This document shows, piece by piece, positions 18,664 through 30,700 of a DNA stretch of 41,871 bases; position 1 is the first letter of the stretch, and the number at the start of each line of letters is the position of its first letter. The stretch spans positions 131,384,611 to 131,426,481 of the forward strand of contig JBOZIK010000001.1 in assembly GCA_051453625.1 (NCBI GenBank), written 5' to 3'. Source of the stretch: Welwitschia mirabilis (lineage: Eukaryota > Gnetophyta > Gnetopsida > Welwitschiales). The notes under the pieces were generated by a model. That model made no database searches and was not told where the DNA came from. It saw only the letters and a program-made list of their open reading frames with translations. Both the position numbers and the translations under genes were made by a program.

Positions 18664-19960
18664 TTAACATATTCTACTAATATATTGGATGTCATAATTA
18701 TCAAATATTGTTTTGTTGGCTATCTTCAGTTCAATTTCTTCTAAGGAATCAATAATGTGTTGATTTTCAGAATTAGTGTTCATATTGTCATGCTCATTTA
18801 TGGGTTTTACATCTTTAAGGGTTACTTCTTTTGTGGGCAAATTTGCTTCACAAGGGTTATAACACATTAGATTACAACATCCGAGAACTACATTATTCAA
18901 ATCATAAAACTTTTCTTCTCTATAGGTTTCATTAAGATGTATAATGTCTTGTAAGTTCTTGGATGCTTTGGGAATTTCATCCTCCATTACCTCTGGATGT
19001 TCATCACATGCATAATAAAATATTTTATCTTCTTCAGTTTCTTTATTAATATTACCATCTTCACTATCAGGTTTGTAACTATTGCATTCTTCATCTAACA
19101 TTATGCCATAGAAGTCATCATTTATAGAAGTGTGATTGTCTTTATTAATCATCAAATATTCATCTTTATGTACTTGAGCACATAATGGTTCCACTTCAAT
19201 TTGTTCATCATTACACCTCTCTTCCTGAAAGTCATCCCCACCAGCATTGTCATGGATTCAATCACCTTTACCAATCACAATTTTGTATGAGTCAACATAA
19301 GAGGAAGACATTCCTCCTATTAACGTCATCACGTATCTCATTAGAATCATCACCTTTGGGTTCTTCTTCATTATATGAACTTTCATATACTTCATTATGT
19401 GTGCCATCATCATATGCACCTTCAAAGGGGTCATTGTAAGACTCATTCTCTCAAGTCTGAGTGACTTCTTGTTTTGTGTTAATAAGGCATTGTGATTCTT
19501 TTACCATTGCAGAAAAAATATTTTCACTTTTATCATTGTTTTCTTTTGGTACATATGTCTTGTTTTCTTCATTTTGTGTTCTTTTAAACAAATGTGCAAC
19601 CATTTCCTCATCTCTCGTCCTTTTTCTACAATCTTTTGCTTTGCGACAGGTTTTCTACAATAATAGCAATATATGGGCCTTCTACAATTGCCCAAACCTC
19701 TCCCTTCATTTTGATTACTGTTACCTTGGTTACTTTGGTGGGCTGGTTTTGTGATGGTCTTCCTCCTATAACACCATTTTGTACTCCACTCTATGGTCCT
19801 CCTCTACCTCTTCCTCTTCCATAGTGGGCTTCATCTTTCTTGTGAAATTCTTCAACATTAAGGACTATGATCTTGTCATCTGCTTCATCTTCTTGTAGGG
19901 ACATGGCCACTTGAACCAACCTCCTTGTTAGTTCAGAAATTAGACTTACTCAGCCAGTTG
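18664..19960 (-). pseudogene. Gag-like fragment with broken CCHC knuckle and long acidic tail
   Basis: On the - strand: VQVAMSLQEDEADDKIIVLNVEEFHKKDEAHYGRGRGRGGP (about 19775-19935), a Gln/Asn-rich linker, then a knuckle near 19630-19690. The first part, CYYCRKP, is in frame. A one-base deletion and a His-to-Arg change break the second half (..KAKDC in the shifted frame). An acidic region follows, with one open 176-residue frame at 18664-19194 rich in Asp, Glu and Asn. The basic RG-rich linker plus knuckle suggests retrotransposon gag, but the acidic tail matches nothing I know and no protease or integrase follows. Could be a copia gag relic or a dead CCHC host gene. Confidence 0.45.
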
Positions 19961-20370
19961 GAAACTAGTCAGTGAATTAGTCAGTAAAATTAGTCTACAC
20001 TAAAAGAATCCATGAAATGGTTTTTTTTAAAATATTTTTAATATGTATATTTACAATCATACAAAAGGCATTTTCACAAGTCTTTTGCATGAGAACATCA
20101 TAAAAATGATAATGACTACTAAGAAATGCTTATGATTTATAAAAAATTCAAAAGTTACAAAACATTTGATTAGTAATTCTTATACCATTTCAAAGCAATC
20201 AAAATCAATAAAAACATAATTATTATAATGCTTAAGTACCAAATATTAATAAAATAAAGCACACAATGGAAATGAACCCATATTTGTTGACCAGCAGAAC
20301 TCAAGTTTATAATCTTCAACCTTATCAATCAAGTACATAAATATATACTAGAAGTTCAAAATACTAACAA
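19961..20370. other. AT-rich intergenic stretch
   Basis: No coding, repeat or RNA signal recognised up to the large gap. Confidence 0.5.
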
Positions 20371-21349
20371 NNNNNNNNNNNNNNNNNNNNNNNNNNNNNN
20401 NNNNNNNNNNNNNNNNNNNNNNNNNNNNNNNNNNNNNNNNNNNNNNNNNNNNNNNNNNNNNNNNNNNNNNNNNNNNNNNNNNNNNNNNNNNNNNNNNNNN
20501 NNNNNNNNNNNNNNNNNNNNNNNNNNNNNNNNNNNNNNNNNNNNNNNNNNNNNNNNNNNNNNNNNNNNNNNNNNNNNNNNNNNNNNNNNNNNNNNNNNNN
20601 NNNNNNNNNNNNNNNNNNNNNNNNNNNNNNNNNNNNNNNNNNNNNNNNNNNNNNNNNNNNNNNNNNNNNNNNNNNNNNNNNNNNNNNNNNNNNNNNNNNN
20701 NNNNNNNNNNNNNNNNNNNNNNNNNNNNNNNNNNNNNNNNNNNNNNNNNNNNNNNNNNNNNNNNNNNNNNNNNNNNNNNNNNNNNNNNNNNNNNNNNNNN
20801 NNNNNNNNNNNNNNNNNNNNNNNNNNNNNNNNNNNNNNNNNNNNNNNNNNNNNNNNNNNNNNNNNNNNNNNNNNNNNNNNNNNNNNNNNNNNNNNNNNNN
20901 NNNNNNNNNNNNNNNNNNNNNNNNNNNNNNNNNNNNNNNNNNNNNNNNNNNNNNNNNNNNNNNNNNNNNNNNNNNNNNNNNNNNNNNNNNNNNNNNNNNN
21001 NNNNNNNNNNNNNNNNNNNNNNNNNNNNNNNNNNNNNNNNNNNNNNNNNNNNNNNNNNNNNNNNNNNNNNNNNNNNNNNNNNNNNNNNNNNNNNNNNNNN
21101 NNNNNNNNNNNNNNNNNNNNNNNNNNNNNNNNNNNNNNNNNNNNNNNNNNNNNNNNNNNNNNNNNNNNNNNNNNNNNNNNNNNNNNNNNNNNNNNNNNNN
21201 NNNNNNNNNNNNNNNNNNNNNNNNNNNNNNNNNNNNNNNNNNNNNNNNNNNNNNNNNNNNNNNNNNNNNNNNNNNNNNNNNNNNNNNNNNNNNNNNNNNN
21301 NNNNNNNNNNNNNNNNNNNNNNNNNNNNNNNNNNNNNNNNNNNNNNNNN
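20371..21349. other. Assembly gap (979 N)
   Basis: Unknown sequence. The flanks share TAACAA on both sides, too short to show an overlap. Confidence 0.99.
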
Positions 21350-23730
21350 TAACAAAGTTCAAGACACATGAAAGAAATGAAGCCAATCAACCGTAAACTA
21401 ATTAGAAGATTCTCAATCTCTTAGCCCTCCTAGGTTACTACAAGAAGAATCCTCTCTAAATTGTTGTCCGTTGAACCTATAGATTCGCTTGGTAGCAATA
21501 CAATAAGCATATGCCTCTCTTTGTGGTGGAAATGAAGGAAGATTCTGCATGAATGATTAGGAGGCCTATCTTTTGTTCGTGCACAAATCTGAATGGTTCA
21601 AGTAACTTGGTTTTCTACCCTAGTGAAACAAGGATCTTTTAATTGATCTAGATCATCCAAATCATTTTCATGCCCTTTAAAAAAGGCAAATAATGCATCA
21701 TCTAGGTGACTGATTGTCTAGTCATGATTAGGCAAATAGTTGTGCATTGGTTAGAAAAATTACTTAAGTTGGCTAAAGACTAATCTGCCCATGAATTTAG
21801 TGGCTGATGGTCACCTCGATGACTACTAATAGCCACCAAACTAAACAATGATTACTATAAAAGAAAATTGTAACTTTATAGAAGAAATTATCCAAATGGT
21901 GCAGTAAAAACTCAAAAATATTTGAGATCAATACAAGAAGTATGTTGATGTGAGAAAACAGCCAACAACTCCAAAAAGGCAAGAAAGTATTATTAAGTCG
22001 TAGAAGACATCATTGTAGATGGAAAGGTATACAAGTCAACAAATCCAAAAATGTAAGAAAGTGTTGTTAAACCTCAAAAGGCATCATTGGAGATTGAAAG
22101 CTATAAAACGTTAAGCCCATGATATACAAGGACCTTCTTGATCCTTGAATGCATAGGCAAGGTGGTTTAGAAGATTGCACTACCCTCTAAATAGAGCAAA
22201 CTGCACCTATTTTTTATGTGAGGTTTTCTAACACCATACATTGAAATGTTCATACATTGAAATGTTCCCACACTAAGTGAATTTGAAAAGCTGGAATACT
22301 TAGTTAGGCGATGCCTTAGGAAGTGTGCAACAAACAATTATGAAACTACTACATGCAAGACGTATTGGTAAATTAGGCACCCACCAAAGATACCAATTAG
22401 AAAAAGGTGGATAACTTAAGATGCTTTCCCCAGATTTTTATAATGCAAATTTAGTATTATTCTAGAATAGTTCCAGCTACTATTATTAAGCTTTAGAATG
22501 GCAACCTCGCTAACAATGCATCTTGGTTTAGTAAGTAGTAATGAATTTAGCACATAATGGGGTACTAGCCAAGTAAGTGGAAATGGTACATAACAATCAA
22601 AAATGAGAAAAGTAGTTTCAACAACATCCATATTAGATCCAAATGAACACTCATAAACACCCTACATGTTTTCTCTTGCGTTAGGAACAATATATTTGAA
22701 AAGTGGCATCACATCTTTGTTTGTTGACCTCATATCCCAAGTCAATCTCCTTACACTGTGCTAAATATTTTTGCCTTCCTATCAAAGGACATTTGTTGCA
22801 TTTGTTTTAATACTCATAAAAATTAATGTGCACTAATGAGACTTGAAAACCCTATGATGATGTATATGTTCATTGTTTTCTCTTTTTTAAAACTATTCAA
22901 GCTATTTATCCTAAAGTTACGCCTTTTGGAATCTAATTTCTAACTAATATCTTATCCTTATTTCATACCTTAATAATTAATAACTTCACTACTTTGTAAT
23001 TTAACATGAATTTTCAAACAAATATTACATTTTGCCTCCTTAGGATTAAGCATTCTTGCTAAATTTGGATATTAGTTTCTACTATCGTGACCACTTAATC
23101 GGCTATGTACTTATTATGGCTTCCCTTAGAAGCCCCTTTGTACCCCAATTTTATAGTGGAATGATGCACCGCTCTAGCACAAGTCCACCTTACTGAGATT
23201 GCCCACACAATGACAAAATCTAGTAATTACTTGGGCTTGATCCTTCAAAACCCTGTATATGATGCTACTAATTATTATTCACAAAGTCATAGGTAAGACA
23301 CAAATGTACACATGTATCCTACACTCAAGTAATCATTAGAACATTTTCGTCTAATCCCATAAGAGCCACTACGTTTTATTCATAAGTTAGCCTTTCTTAT
23401 GTTACACCATGTATCAATCGTCTTAGCCAATCAATGACAAGAACTCATGTTAACACATCTTACATTACAACAGATGCAACACAAAAATAGTGTTTCGTTA
23501 AATAACATGGGATTTTCAAACAACTTGTGCACAATACCCAAACATTAATTTGAAGGTGTTGGATGTCTATTCCTTGAGCTAGAGTTCAACATCAATCCTT
23601 GTGTAATCATCCATAACCAGTTGGCTAGCAACCCACCAATGTGTTGAATTCTTCTCAACTTCCTATCTTAGTTGTGATAGAGACGTCCTTCACATCTCTC
23701 TTTGGTGCTTTCACCTAGTGCCTCGATTGC
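21350..23730. other. Intergenic stretch with two small tandem repeats
   Basis: No gene recognised. A degenerate 74-bp tandem duplication lies at 21963-22036 and 22037-22110, and a perfect 16-bp tandem duplication (CATACATTGAAATGTT) at 22235-22250 and 22251-22266. Confidence 0.6.
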
Positions 23731-24346
23731 TAAGCTTCTCAACTAGTGATAGGTTGGCACTTCCACAAGGACTTCTTCTTATGGTGTCTGTTCTCAAAGT
23801 CACACCAACTTGCCACCTTATCCCTCTTATCTCCATGCCTAGGTTAGCAGAGACATTTGTCATTCTTACACCTCTCAATCCCTTGCCATGCCCTTCTTCA
23901 AGTCAAGTCAACATGCCACCCTACCCCTCTTATCTCCATGCCTAAGTTAGCAAAGACATTTGTCATTCTTACACCTCTCAATCCCTTGCCATGCGCTTCT
24001 TCCAACAACATCTCATCATAGTTTTGCACAATACTTGTTAAGCTTCTCAACTAGTGACAAGTTGGCACTTCCACAAGGACTTCTTCTTACAGTGTTTGTT
24101 CTCAAAGTCATACCAACATGCCACCCTGTCCCTCTTATCTCCATGCCTAGGTTAGTAGAGACATTTGTCATTCTTACACCTCTCAATCCCTTCCCATGCC
24201 CTTCTTCAAGTCAAACCAACATGCCACCCTACCCCTCTTATCTCCATGCCTAGGGTAGCAGAGAGATTTGTCATTCGTACACCTCTCAATCCCTTGCCAT
24301 GCCCTTCTTCCAACCACATCTCATCATAGTTTTGCATAATACTTGT
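23731..24346. repeat. Nested tandem repeat: two 308-bp units, each with an internal 103-bp duplication
   Basis: The unit 23731-24038 is repeated at 24039-24346, the same length with few substitutions. Within each unit a 103-bp block (first copies start at 23806 and 23909) is itself duplicated. Open frames of 75 and 97 residues across it exist only because the repeat lacks stops in that frame; they look like no protein family. Confidence 0.92.
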
Positions 24347-24789
24347 CAACTTTTCCAATATATCTAGTCCAAAGGCACAAACCTTCTTCCAATTGCACTA
24401 CTTCATGCTCTAGATGTATTTGCTTCCTTTCACATATCACTGTTTAGCAACAAGTTTGCAGGAAGTCCAACATACTATGTGCAACACATCTTACTATTGT
24501 GGTTCCCTTCTCATACATGGAGTAATATGTGGTCTATGATGAAGGAGCCTAGAAAGAAATGTTTTTGGTTGGTTATAGTGAACTTCTCTCATGTTCTTGA
24601 CCACATGTGAAGGTCTTTAACCACATCCCACACCACCCATTTACAAGGAAATTAGAAATACTAGATGACTAATTCTAACCAATCCTGCCCCTTGGATATT
24701 TGAGGTAGTGAAATATTTCTCCACACAATTAAACCAATCATTCATTAATGTGTGCCACTCATGTATTCCTTCAAGAATTGTGGGTTTAC
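24347..24789. other. Intergenic stretch, nothing recognised
   Basis: No coding or repeat signal. Confidence 0.5.
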
Positions 24790-25170
24790 CTAGTAGCACC
24801 CAAGGGACTTCGTTCTCAAGTCCAGATCTAAATCCCTATAAGGGGCTACGACGGGTTCCACAAATGCAATCAAAAAATTAACAATTAATCTAGCATACTT
24901 AACTTTATACAGAACTTGTTACTTAAATCATCTATGTAAAAATTTTTTAAAATATGTAGAAAAGAAAACAATAACAAGGTGCACACAAATATTTTTACAG
25001 TGATCCATCTTAAAACCTACTCCACTCTTAGGAGTAACTAAAGTTCTTTCTTCTTGATTCCCTTAAAATGCTTCAGAACCTCAAATGGTGATTTTACAAG
25101 GGGTTGATCACCAAAACCCCATTCAATCAACTACAGACATTTTGTGACTTTTTAATGTTAGGATCACAAC
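24790..25170 (-). repeat. Possible Copia LTR fragment
   Basis: The segment CCTACTCCACTCTTAGGAG followed by CTTGATTCCCTTAAAATGC (about 25015-25070) resembles the LTR module of element B (CCTACTCCACTCTCAGG...TTCCTTTAATC, 6507-6565) and the LTR of element C (37408-37465), in the same order. No ends, PBS or polypurine tract are found. Orientation is inferred from that similarity. Confidence 0.35.
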
Positions 25171-27949
25171 CAGTAAAGATATGTACATTGAGTGTAGAAG
25201 AGGTCTGCTTTGTGCATAGGTAGGTGCCAAGAGAATTCAGAAGATAATACAAAGTTATGCACAAGAGGTTAGGAGTATGACACGTAAGCATCAATCGAAA
25301 CTAGTAGAACCACAATCCTGTGACACATGATTGTTGGGAGAGTAATTATAAACGCTAGACCTCCTAGGAAGTTGCAAACTCCAATTGCTAACGTCCAGAG
25401 GCAAACTGGAGGGAAATTAAAAGGTTTGTGTCCACAATTAGTGGAATACAGAAGATTAAAAACATCAAATATGCCAAACTTTAACATCCAAAAGATGGGC
25501 AAATGTCGCATTCAAGATTAGGAAAGTCCTACAAAGATGATAGTTGCTTTTAAAAGGTAGATGTCCTTAATAGGGTGCATAACCCCTAAAGAGCTGGGAC
25601 TTAAAAAAAAGCTAAATCAAGGGTAGACTTCCCTCAAGTAAGGGAAAATGTCCTGCCACAAAAAAAATGCCTTCTTAAAATTCTCATAAAACTAAAGCAA
25701 CTAAGATAGCTCTCAATTGCACGACCCCACCACTGATCTTAGCCATCATTGAAACCTTTGAGACTTCAACTATACAATTATGCTAACACGTTTGCCTAAA
25801 GTGGATGACACCTATTCTTTGTTCTCTTCAAGCAACTCACCCTCAAACTTCTCATTCTTGGAGGTCCCTTCCTTCTAGTGTTGCAAAGTCCACTTGCTTG
25901 GGGCCTTCCACCGGCATCATGACATCATTAATGGCTTTAAGCAGGGTAGCACAAGTCTTCAAGGCAAGCCACTCATGAGTCAATAACTCTTCCAATGTTT
26001 GCGAGTTACTATTTTTGACTTGGCACTATTGAGTAAAAGTGAGTTTTCTTTCTAAGTTAAACAAGTTTGACTCGTGGCGAGTGAGTCGCAAGTCTAGTAG
26101 GTCAAAAAGGTTTTGCAAGTCATAAAAGTTTTAACTCTCTATATGTAACAAAGAGTATAACTTCTTTTTTAAAAGTTTTTTCCCCAACTTTTTGATATAA
26201 AAAGGGATCCCACACTTTATGAAACACTAAACCAATTATGAAACACTAAATCTAGGATTTCTACAAGGAATGAGACTAGGATGGATTGCAACTATGGAGG
26301 AGAGAATGATGATATTATTTCATGTTTTGGTGATGTTTAGGGTCTTAGAAAATTGAAACTAAGAGGGGGCATAATGGGAAAACAGAATTATTTGTCAAAA
26401 CATAGTAGAAAATAGCAGAAAATAATAGCGAAACTTAAAAATATCAAAAGTATTGTACAAAGCATTAGAAGTCTAAAGGAAAAACTCTTTTCTTAATTAA
26501 AACAATAGTGGAAAGGGCCCATACATGCCCAAATTGTTGCAAAGATGATGACAAAAGCTTTCTTTTTTACCTCAAGAATGCTGGAGTGCTCAATAGAATG
26601 CACTAGCATTTGAAAATGGGTTAATGAGGGATGAAGACAAGAATGCTCTATGGGGGCTCAAAATGGATTAGATTCTAAAATGATATATTATGAGCACATT
26701 TATGAAGGTATTTAGCATTTTAAGGGAGCTACAAAGTGGAAAAACATAGTAGGTTGCCCTACATAAAGCTTTGTATGTATCTAGGCATCCAAAAACGATT
26801 TATGACAGCATTCTAGGCATTGTTGGCCACCTTAGCTCAGAAAATTGGATGTTGATGAGCCAAGAGTGACTACATATGACAACTTTAACGATTTTGGATG
26901 AGAGTAGGGATGTTTTACTGCTGGATGGCACATGATAGAGGTACCAAAGGGTATTGTGGTTATCAAGGCATGACTTAGAACACATCATTTTGAGATACAT
27001 CAAAATTTGGCCCTACAATATGGACCCTCCTCGAAAGCATTTTTATAATCTAGATTGACGCATATACGAAAAAACATGTTAAAAAGCTAAGTGATTGTTA
27101 AAGCCTGAGTTGTGATTGTTGTTATGATGAAGTTTATTATAAAGATAGGCATGCGTTGATGAGATAAAGCATCCATGGTGTGTTTCATCATGGTTGAGAC
27201 ATTGATGATTAAGATGAGTTATACTATGAAGCTTGTAATAGTAGTGGCTAGAGTTGCCCCTCTTTATGATGGGGCATGGAAGAGACAAATTGATCTTGCA
27301 AATGAGCTATATTAACAACCCAAAGCAAGTTTGAATCATTGTGAACCATTCAATTAAGCAAATGGCTAAAAACAAGCTGGTATTTGAATCTCTAAAGAAA
27401 ATTTGAAGATTTCAAAGAATAGGAATTGGACAAGGGAAGAAAGATAACATAGAAGAAAAAGGTTATTAGAAATTTGTGAAATAGGCAAATAAGAGGAATA
27501 AGAATTTAAGGAAGACAATACAGGGAAGAAGAAGACTGGGAAGTGGGGAAAATATGTAGAAGAATAAAGAGAAATAGAGAGATAAGAGATAAGAAAATGT
27601 GTATTCTAATGAAAGATGAAATCTTTGAGAGCCTGTGGAGAAAAGTGTCATGAAAAGATTTAAGTTTGAATGCCTGATGGGGGTATTTGGCATTAATGAC
27701 ATATCCTCTAATACAATTTGGGGTGAAAGGGAGCAAGATGTTCATGAAGGACAAACACGGGCATAGTATTCAATTCACAATTCAAGAACAGATTCGTCAC
27801 TCCCAAAAATTGGGTTTGGCAAAAAATTCCACACAAAGTTCAAAGATCAATTTGGCACAAAATCCAAGGGTTTATGAAAACTCAAGAAAAATTAGGAAAA
27901 TGATTTTCAAGGACAAAAGCACTTCTACATGATTGTAGACATAATAAAA
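25171..27949. other. Intergenic stretch, nothing recognised
   Basis: Only short frames without family signature. A small perfect inverted repeat, ACTCG-TGG-CGAGT, lies at 26070-26082 in a stretch rich in GAGT/ACTC. Confidence 0.5.
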
Positions 27950-27958
27950 CATACAAGG

Positions 27959-28143
27959 TTAATGACTGCTTACCAGAGTGTTAAGGTCACAGACACATGG
28001 ACCTAGAGGTCCAAAGTTCAAACCCTAGTAGTGGCGGGGAATATAAATGAAATAGATTCCGTAAGCCCAAGTGCCACTTGGCATTTGTGTGGCACAAAAT
28101 TACCAACCTGCTATCTCGTCAAGAAAAAAAAAGGAAAAAAAAG
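27959..28143 (+). mobile_element. tRNA-derived SINE with A tail and target-site duplication
   Basis: A 185-bp unit. The head has an A-box-like region (TTACCAGAGTGTTAAGG, about 27970) and a B box (AGTTCAAACCC, about 28015), roughly 43 bp apart as in tRNAs. A body of about 100 bp without tRNA similarity follows, then an A-rich tail (28122-28142). CATACAAGG (27950-27958) lies directly before it and CATACAGG (28144-28151) directly after the tail, a target-site duplication with one base difference. It does not resemble the Au SINE family as I recall it. Such elements need a LINE reverse transcriptase supplied elsewhere. Confidence 0.8.
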
Positions 28144-28151
28144 CATACAGG

Positions 28152-29256
28152 AAAAATTGTAAAACACCCATAGCATTGTTAATCTATAGATTCTAGATTG
28201 TGTGGTAAGAAATCCATGGCATTGACCTTTATTTTTAAAAACCGAAACCAAGTAAAATCTTTAAAATTTGATTTCAAACCCTATTTTCAGATTAGTTATG
28301 AAAAAGTATTTATGAATTGAGCTAAAAATCATTACCAAAAATCTGAAATCTAAATCACTACTATTTCAAATGTAACTTAGTCCTGAACAACATCTAACTT
28401 AGAATGAAAAAATACTTATGGATTGGACTGAAAATCATTATTGAAAGTCTGAAATCTAAATTGCTATTGAAATTAATAAAATCAAAACACATGCCTCAAT
28501 TTTCTACTTGAACCACAAAAACCAAAAATGAATTGGCAAACTCAGCATAGCTGCAAAAATCACTATTGAAATCAATGCAATCAATTGTTTTGAACATGAT
28601 TTTGTCCTAAACAAAATCCACGTTACTACTAAAAGTAATAGAATCCAAACATATGTGTCAGTTTTCTATTTCAAACATGAAATCCTTATTGAATATGATA
28701 GAATCGAAAACTTGACTTTGAAATCGAAAATGAAGTAATTAGGTACAATACCTCTAAAAACTGCTATTGAAATCGATGAAATTAACTGTTTCAAAATCTT
28801 CTCCACTTGCTGCAATTAAGAGTTCAGAAAACTAAAAAACAATAGAACATGACAATAAAAGTGCACTACAGATCGATGGCAGGTGCAAGCACATTGTTAG
28901 AGAAAATGTTGGCAAAGTTCAAAGAATTGTCACTGTTTTATTCTATTCTGGGCAAATTCTTGCAGAATTTCACACAATTCAGAGAAAATTCACCATTTGA
29001 GAAATTTCACGTTTACAAGTGAAGTTTGTGACGAAAATTCAGCCAGAATCGAATTAGTTCGACTGGGCAATGATTCAGCAAAATTTCCCCAATTTGGCGA
29101 AATTTAACCCGAATTGAATACTATGAACATGGGAACATCAAGGTTCTTAGATTGGATATGCTTATGGATATGTTGAATTGGTAGTAACGGATATGGAAAA
29201 GAGTGATAAGGCAACAAGATTGCAATAGGTTGAGTTTGGCTATGAGGGAATCACTG
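28152..29256. other. AT-rich intergenic stretch with a degenerate direct repeat
   Basis: About 64 bp at 28300-28363 recur at 28406-28470 (GAAAAAGTATTTATG... with scattered differences). No gene recognised. Confidence 0.5.
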
Positions 29257-30700
29257 TCAAGATGCACATCCAGGAATTCTAAGTGAAAAGCCATGTAACA
29301 GGAGAGTATATTTAAATGGGAAAGAAATCTTTGGCATCAAGAGTGAAAGAATAAGTGGACTCACTTGTGGCAGTGTGAGATATGGTACAGTATACCTGAA
29401 GGACACATGAAAGTTTTTCATGTCATGACTTTGGATTGGACGCAACATTCTTCTCAATGAAAGAAATGATGGTCTCACTAGATGTTTTAGCTTGTCCATT
29501 TGCTTGGAAAGTGTGGAGTGGAGGAGTTTTAGATGAGCTAAAAAATTTTGAGTAGAATCAAAGACCATTGTCAGTGACAAGCTTTTGGGATGTGCCAACG
29601 CAGGTAAGGATATGACTTGTGACAAAGTTGACAATAACTTTGTCAATGGTGGAGCAAAGAGGTAGAGCTTCCACCTGTTTGCTGAAATATTCAATGGAGA
29701 TGGTGATGAAATTCTGATACATGGAAGGAGAAGGTGAAAATGCTCTAATCAGGTCAAGGCTATATGCTTGAAAGGGCTAGTAAATGTCAGAAAGCGATAA
29801 GGAGTAAGAAATTGTGTTTGGGATTTAAAAAGCAAAATGTAAAAAACAAAAACAAGATCATGACTTTTAAGTTTTGACAAGTATAAAAGAACAATGAATA
29901 AATCTTAAGAAACAGATAAATTTTATTTAATAAACCTCTTTACACAACTCTCCCTCTGGAGTCTTTAAATGGGTACTCAAGAACGTCTTGGATGAAATGG
30001 ATAAGTAAGAATGAAACATTACAAAGCTTGTAAATTATATGAATGGTCATGTCCATAGCAAATAAAAGATCATGATTTTTTGAGGATTAATTATTTCTTC
30101 AATACTATAAAATCAAGAAATCAAGAATTGTGACTAATTCCTAACAACTACAAAATCTCTAGTTTAACATGAACCAAATGCATGCCTTAAAGGTATCACA
30201 GAATCATATATAAAATTGTGTTTGTTGTATTAATCTGGACTTTATCATATTTGGGAATAATCACCTTAAATTCCAGGGAATGTTTGGATAGTTCAATTTT
30301 GAAACACAAGGCTACCATTCTCCCATGGAACATATGGCATGGATTCTACTAAGTGAACTCTGTCGTTGTATTTTGTAAGATCAATTCTTGGAGCTAGGAA
30401 ATTGCTCATTGATCTCATTTGAGTCTTCCTAGATAAGTCACAACAGCATGGAGACTAAGGCATAAATAAGATTTGCATTGATTTGGTATTCATGACAATG
30501 CTTGACATCGAGTATAATCAGCTTCTACTTTGGGCCAAAAGAATCCATATGGAAGGATTCGCTTGACCATAGCACCAGTGTTGGATCAACCACTGTATAC
30601 CCCATCATGGAGTACCTTTGGAAATCTTAATGCTTCTTAATCATCAAGACATCCCAGGTGGCATCATTTAGATTTTGCCATCTTGAAATATGTACTTAAT
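29257..30700 (-). pseudogene. Ty3/gypsy integrase relic
   Basis: On the - strand the zinc-finger side is at about 30330-30620 (MVKRILPYGFFWPKVEADYTRCQ, then CHEYQINANLI after a frameshift). The catalytic core is at about 29330-29760: GLDLIRAF (first Asp), IEYFSKQVEALPL, DKVIVNFVTSHIL, VTDNGL (second Asp) and QANGQAKTSSE. The catalytic Glu (normally GQAEA) is Lys. About 500 bp of unrelated AT-rich DNA (29780-30330) separates finger and core. Stops break the core after TDNGL. The open 145-residue frame at 29257-29694 is out of phase with most of this and is not the real product. Confidence 0.75.

Noticed and set aside
20348-21390. Open frames of over 330 residues on the - strand
   Set aside because: They consist almost wholly of N from the 979-bp gap.
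23718-24253. 75- and 97-residue proteins of similar sequence
   Set aside because: They are translations of the nested tandem repeat, without any family signature or codon evidence.
26070-26082. A MITE terminal repeat
   Set aside because: The inverted repeat is only 5 bp per arm around a 3-bp loop, with no partner repeat or target duplication.
28005-28025. A tRNA gene
   Set aside because: Only A- and B-box-like sequences are present; no cloverleaf can be closed, and the A tail with target duplication shows a SINE.
29257-29694. 145-residue open frame as a gene
   Set aside because: It is mostly a shadow frame of the Ty3/gypsy integrase core, which reads in other frames of the same strand.
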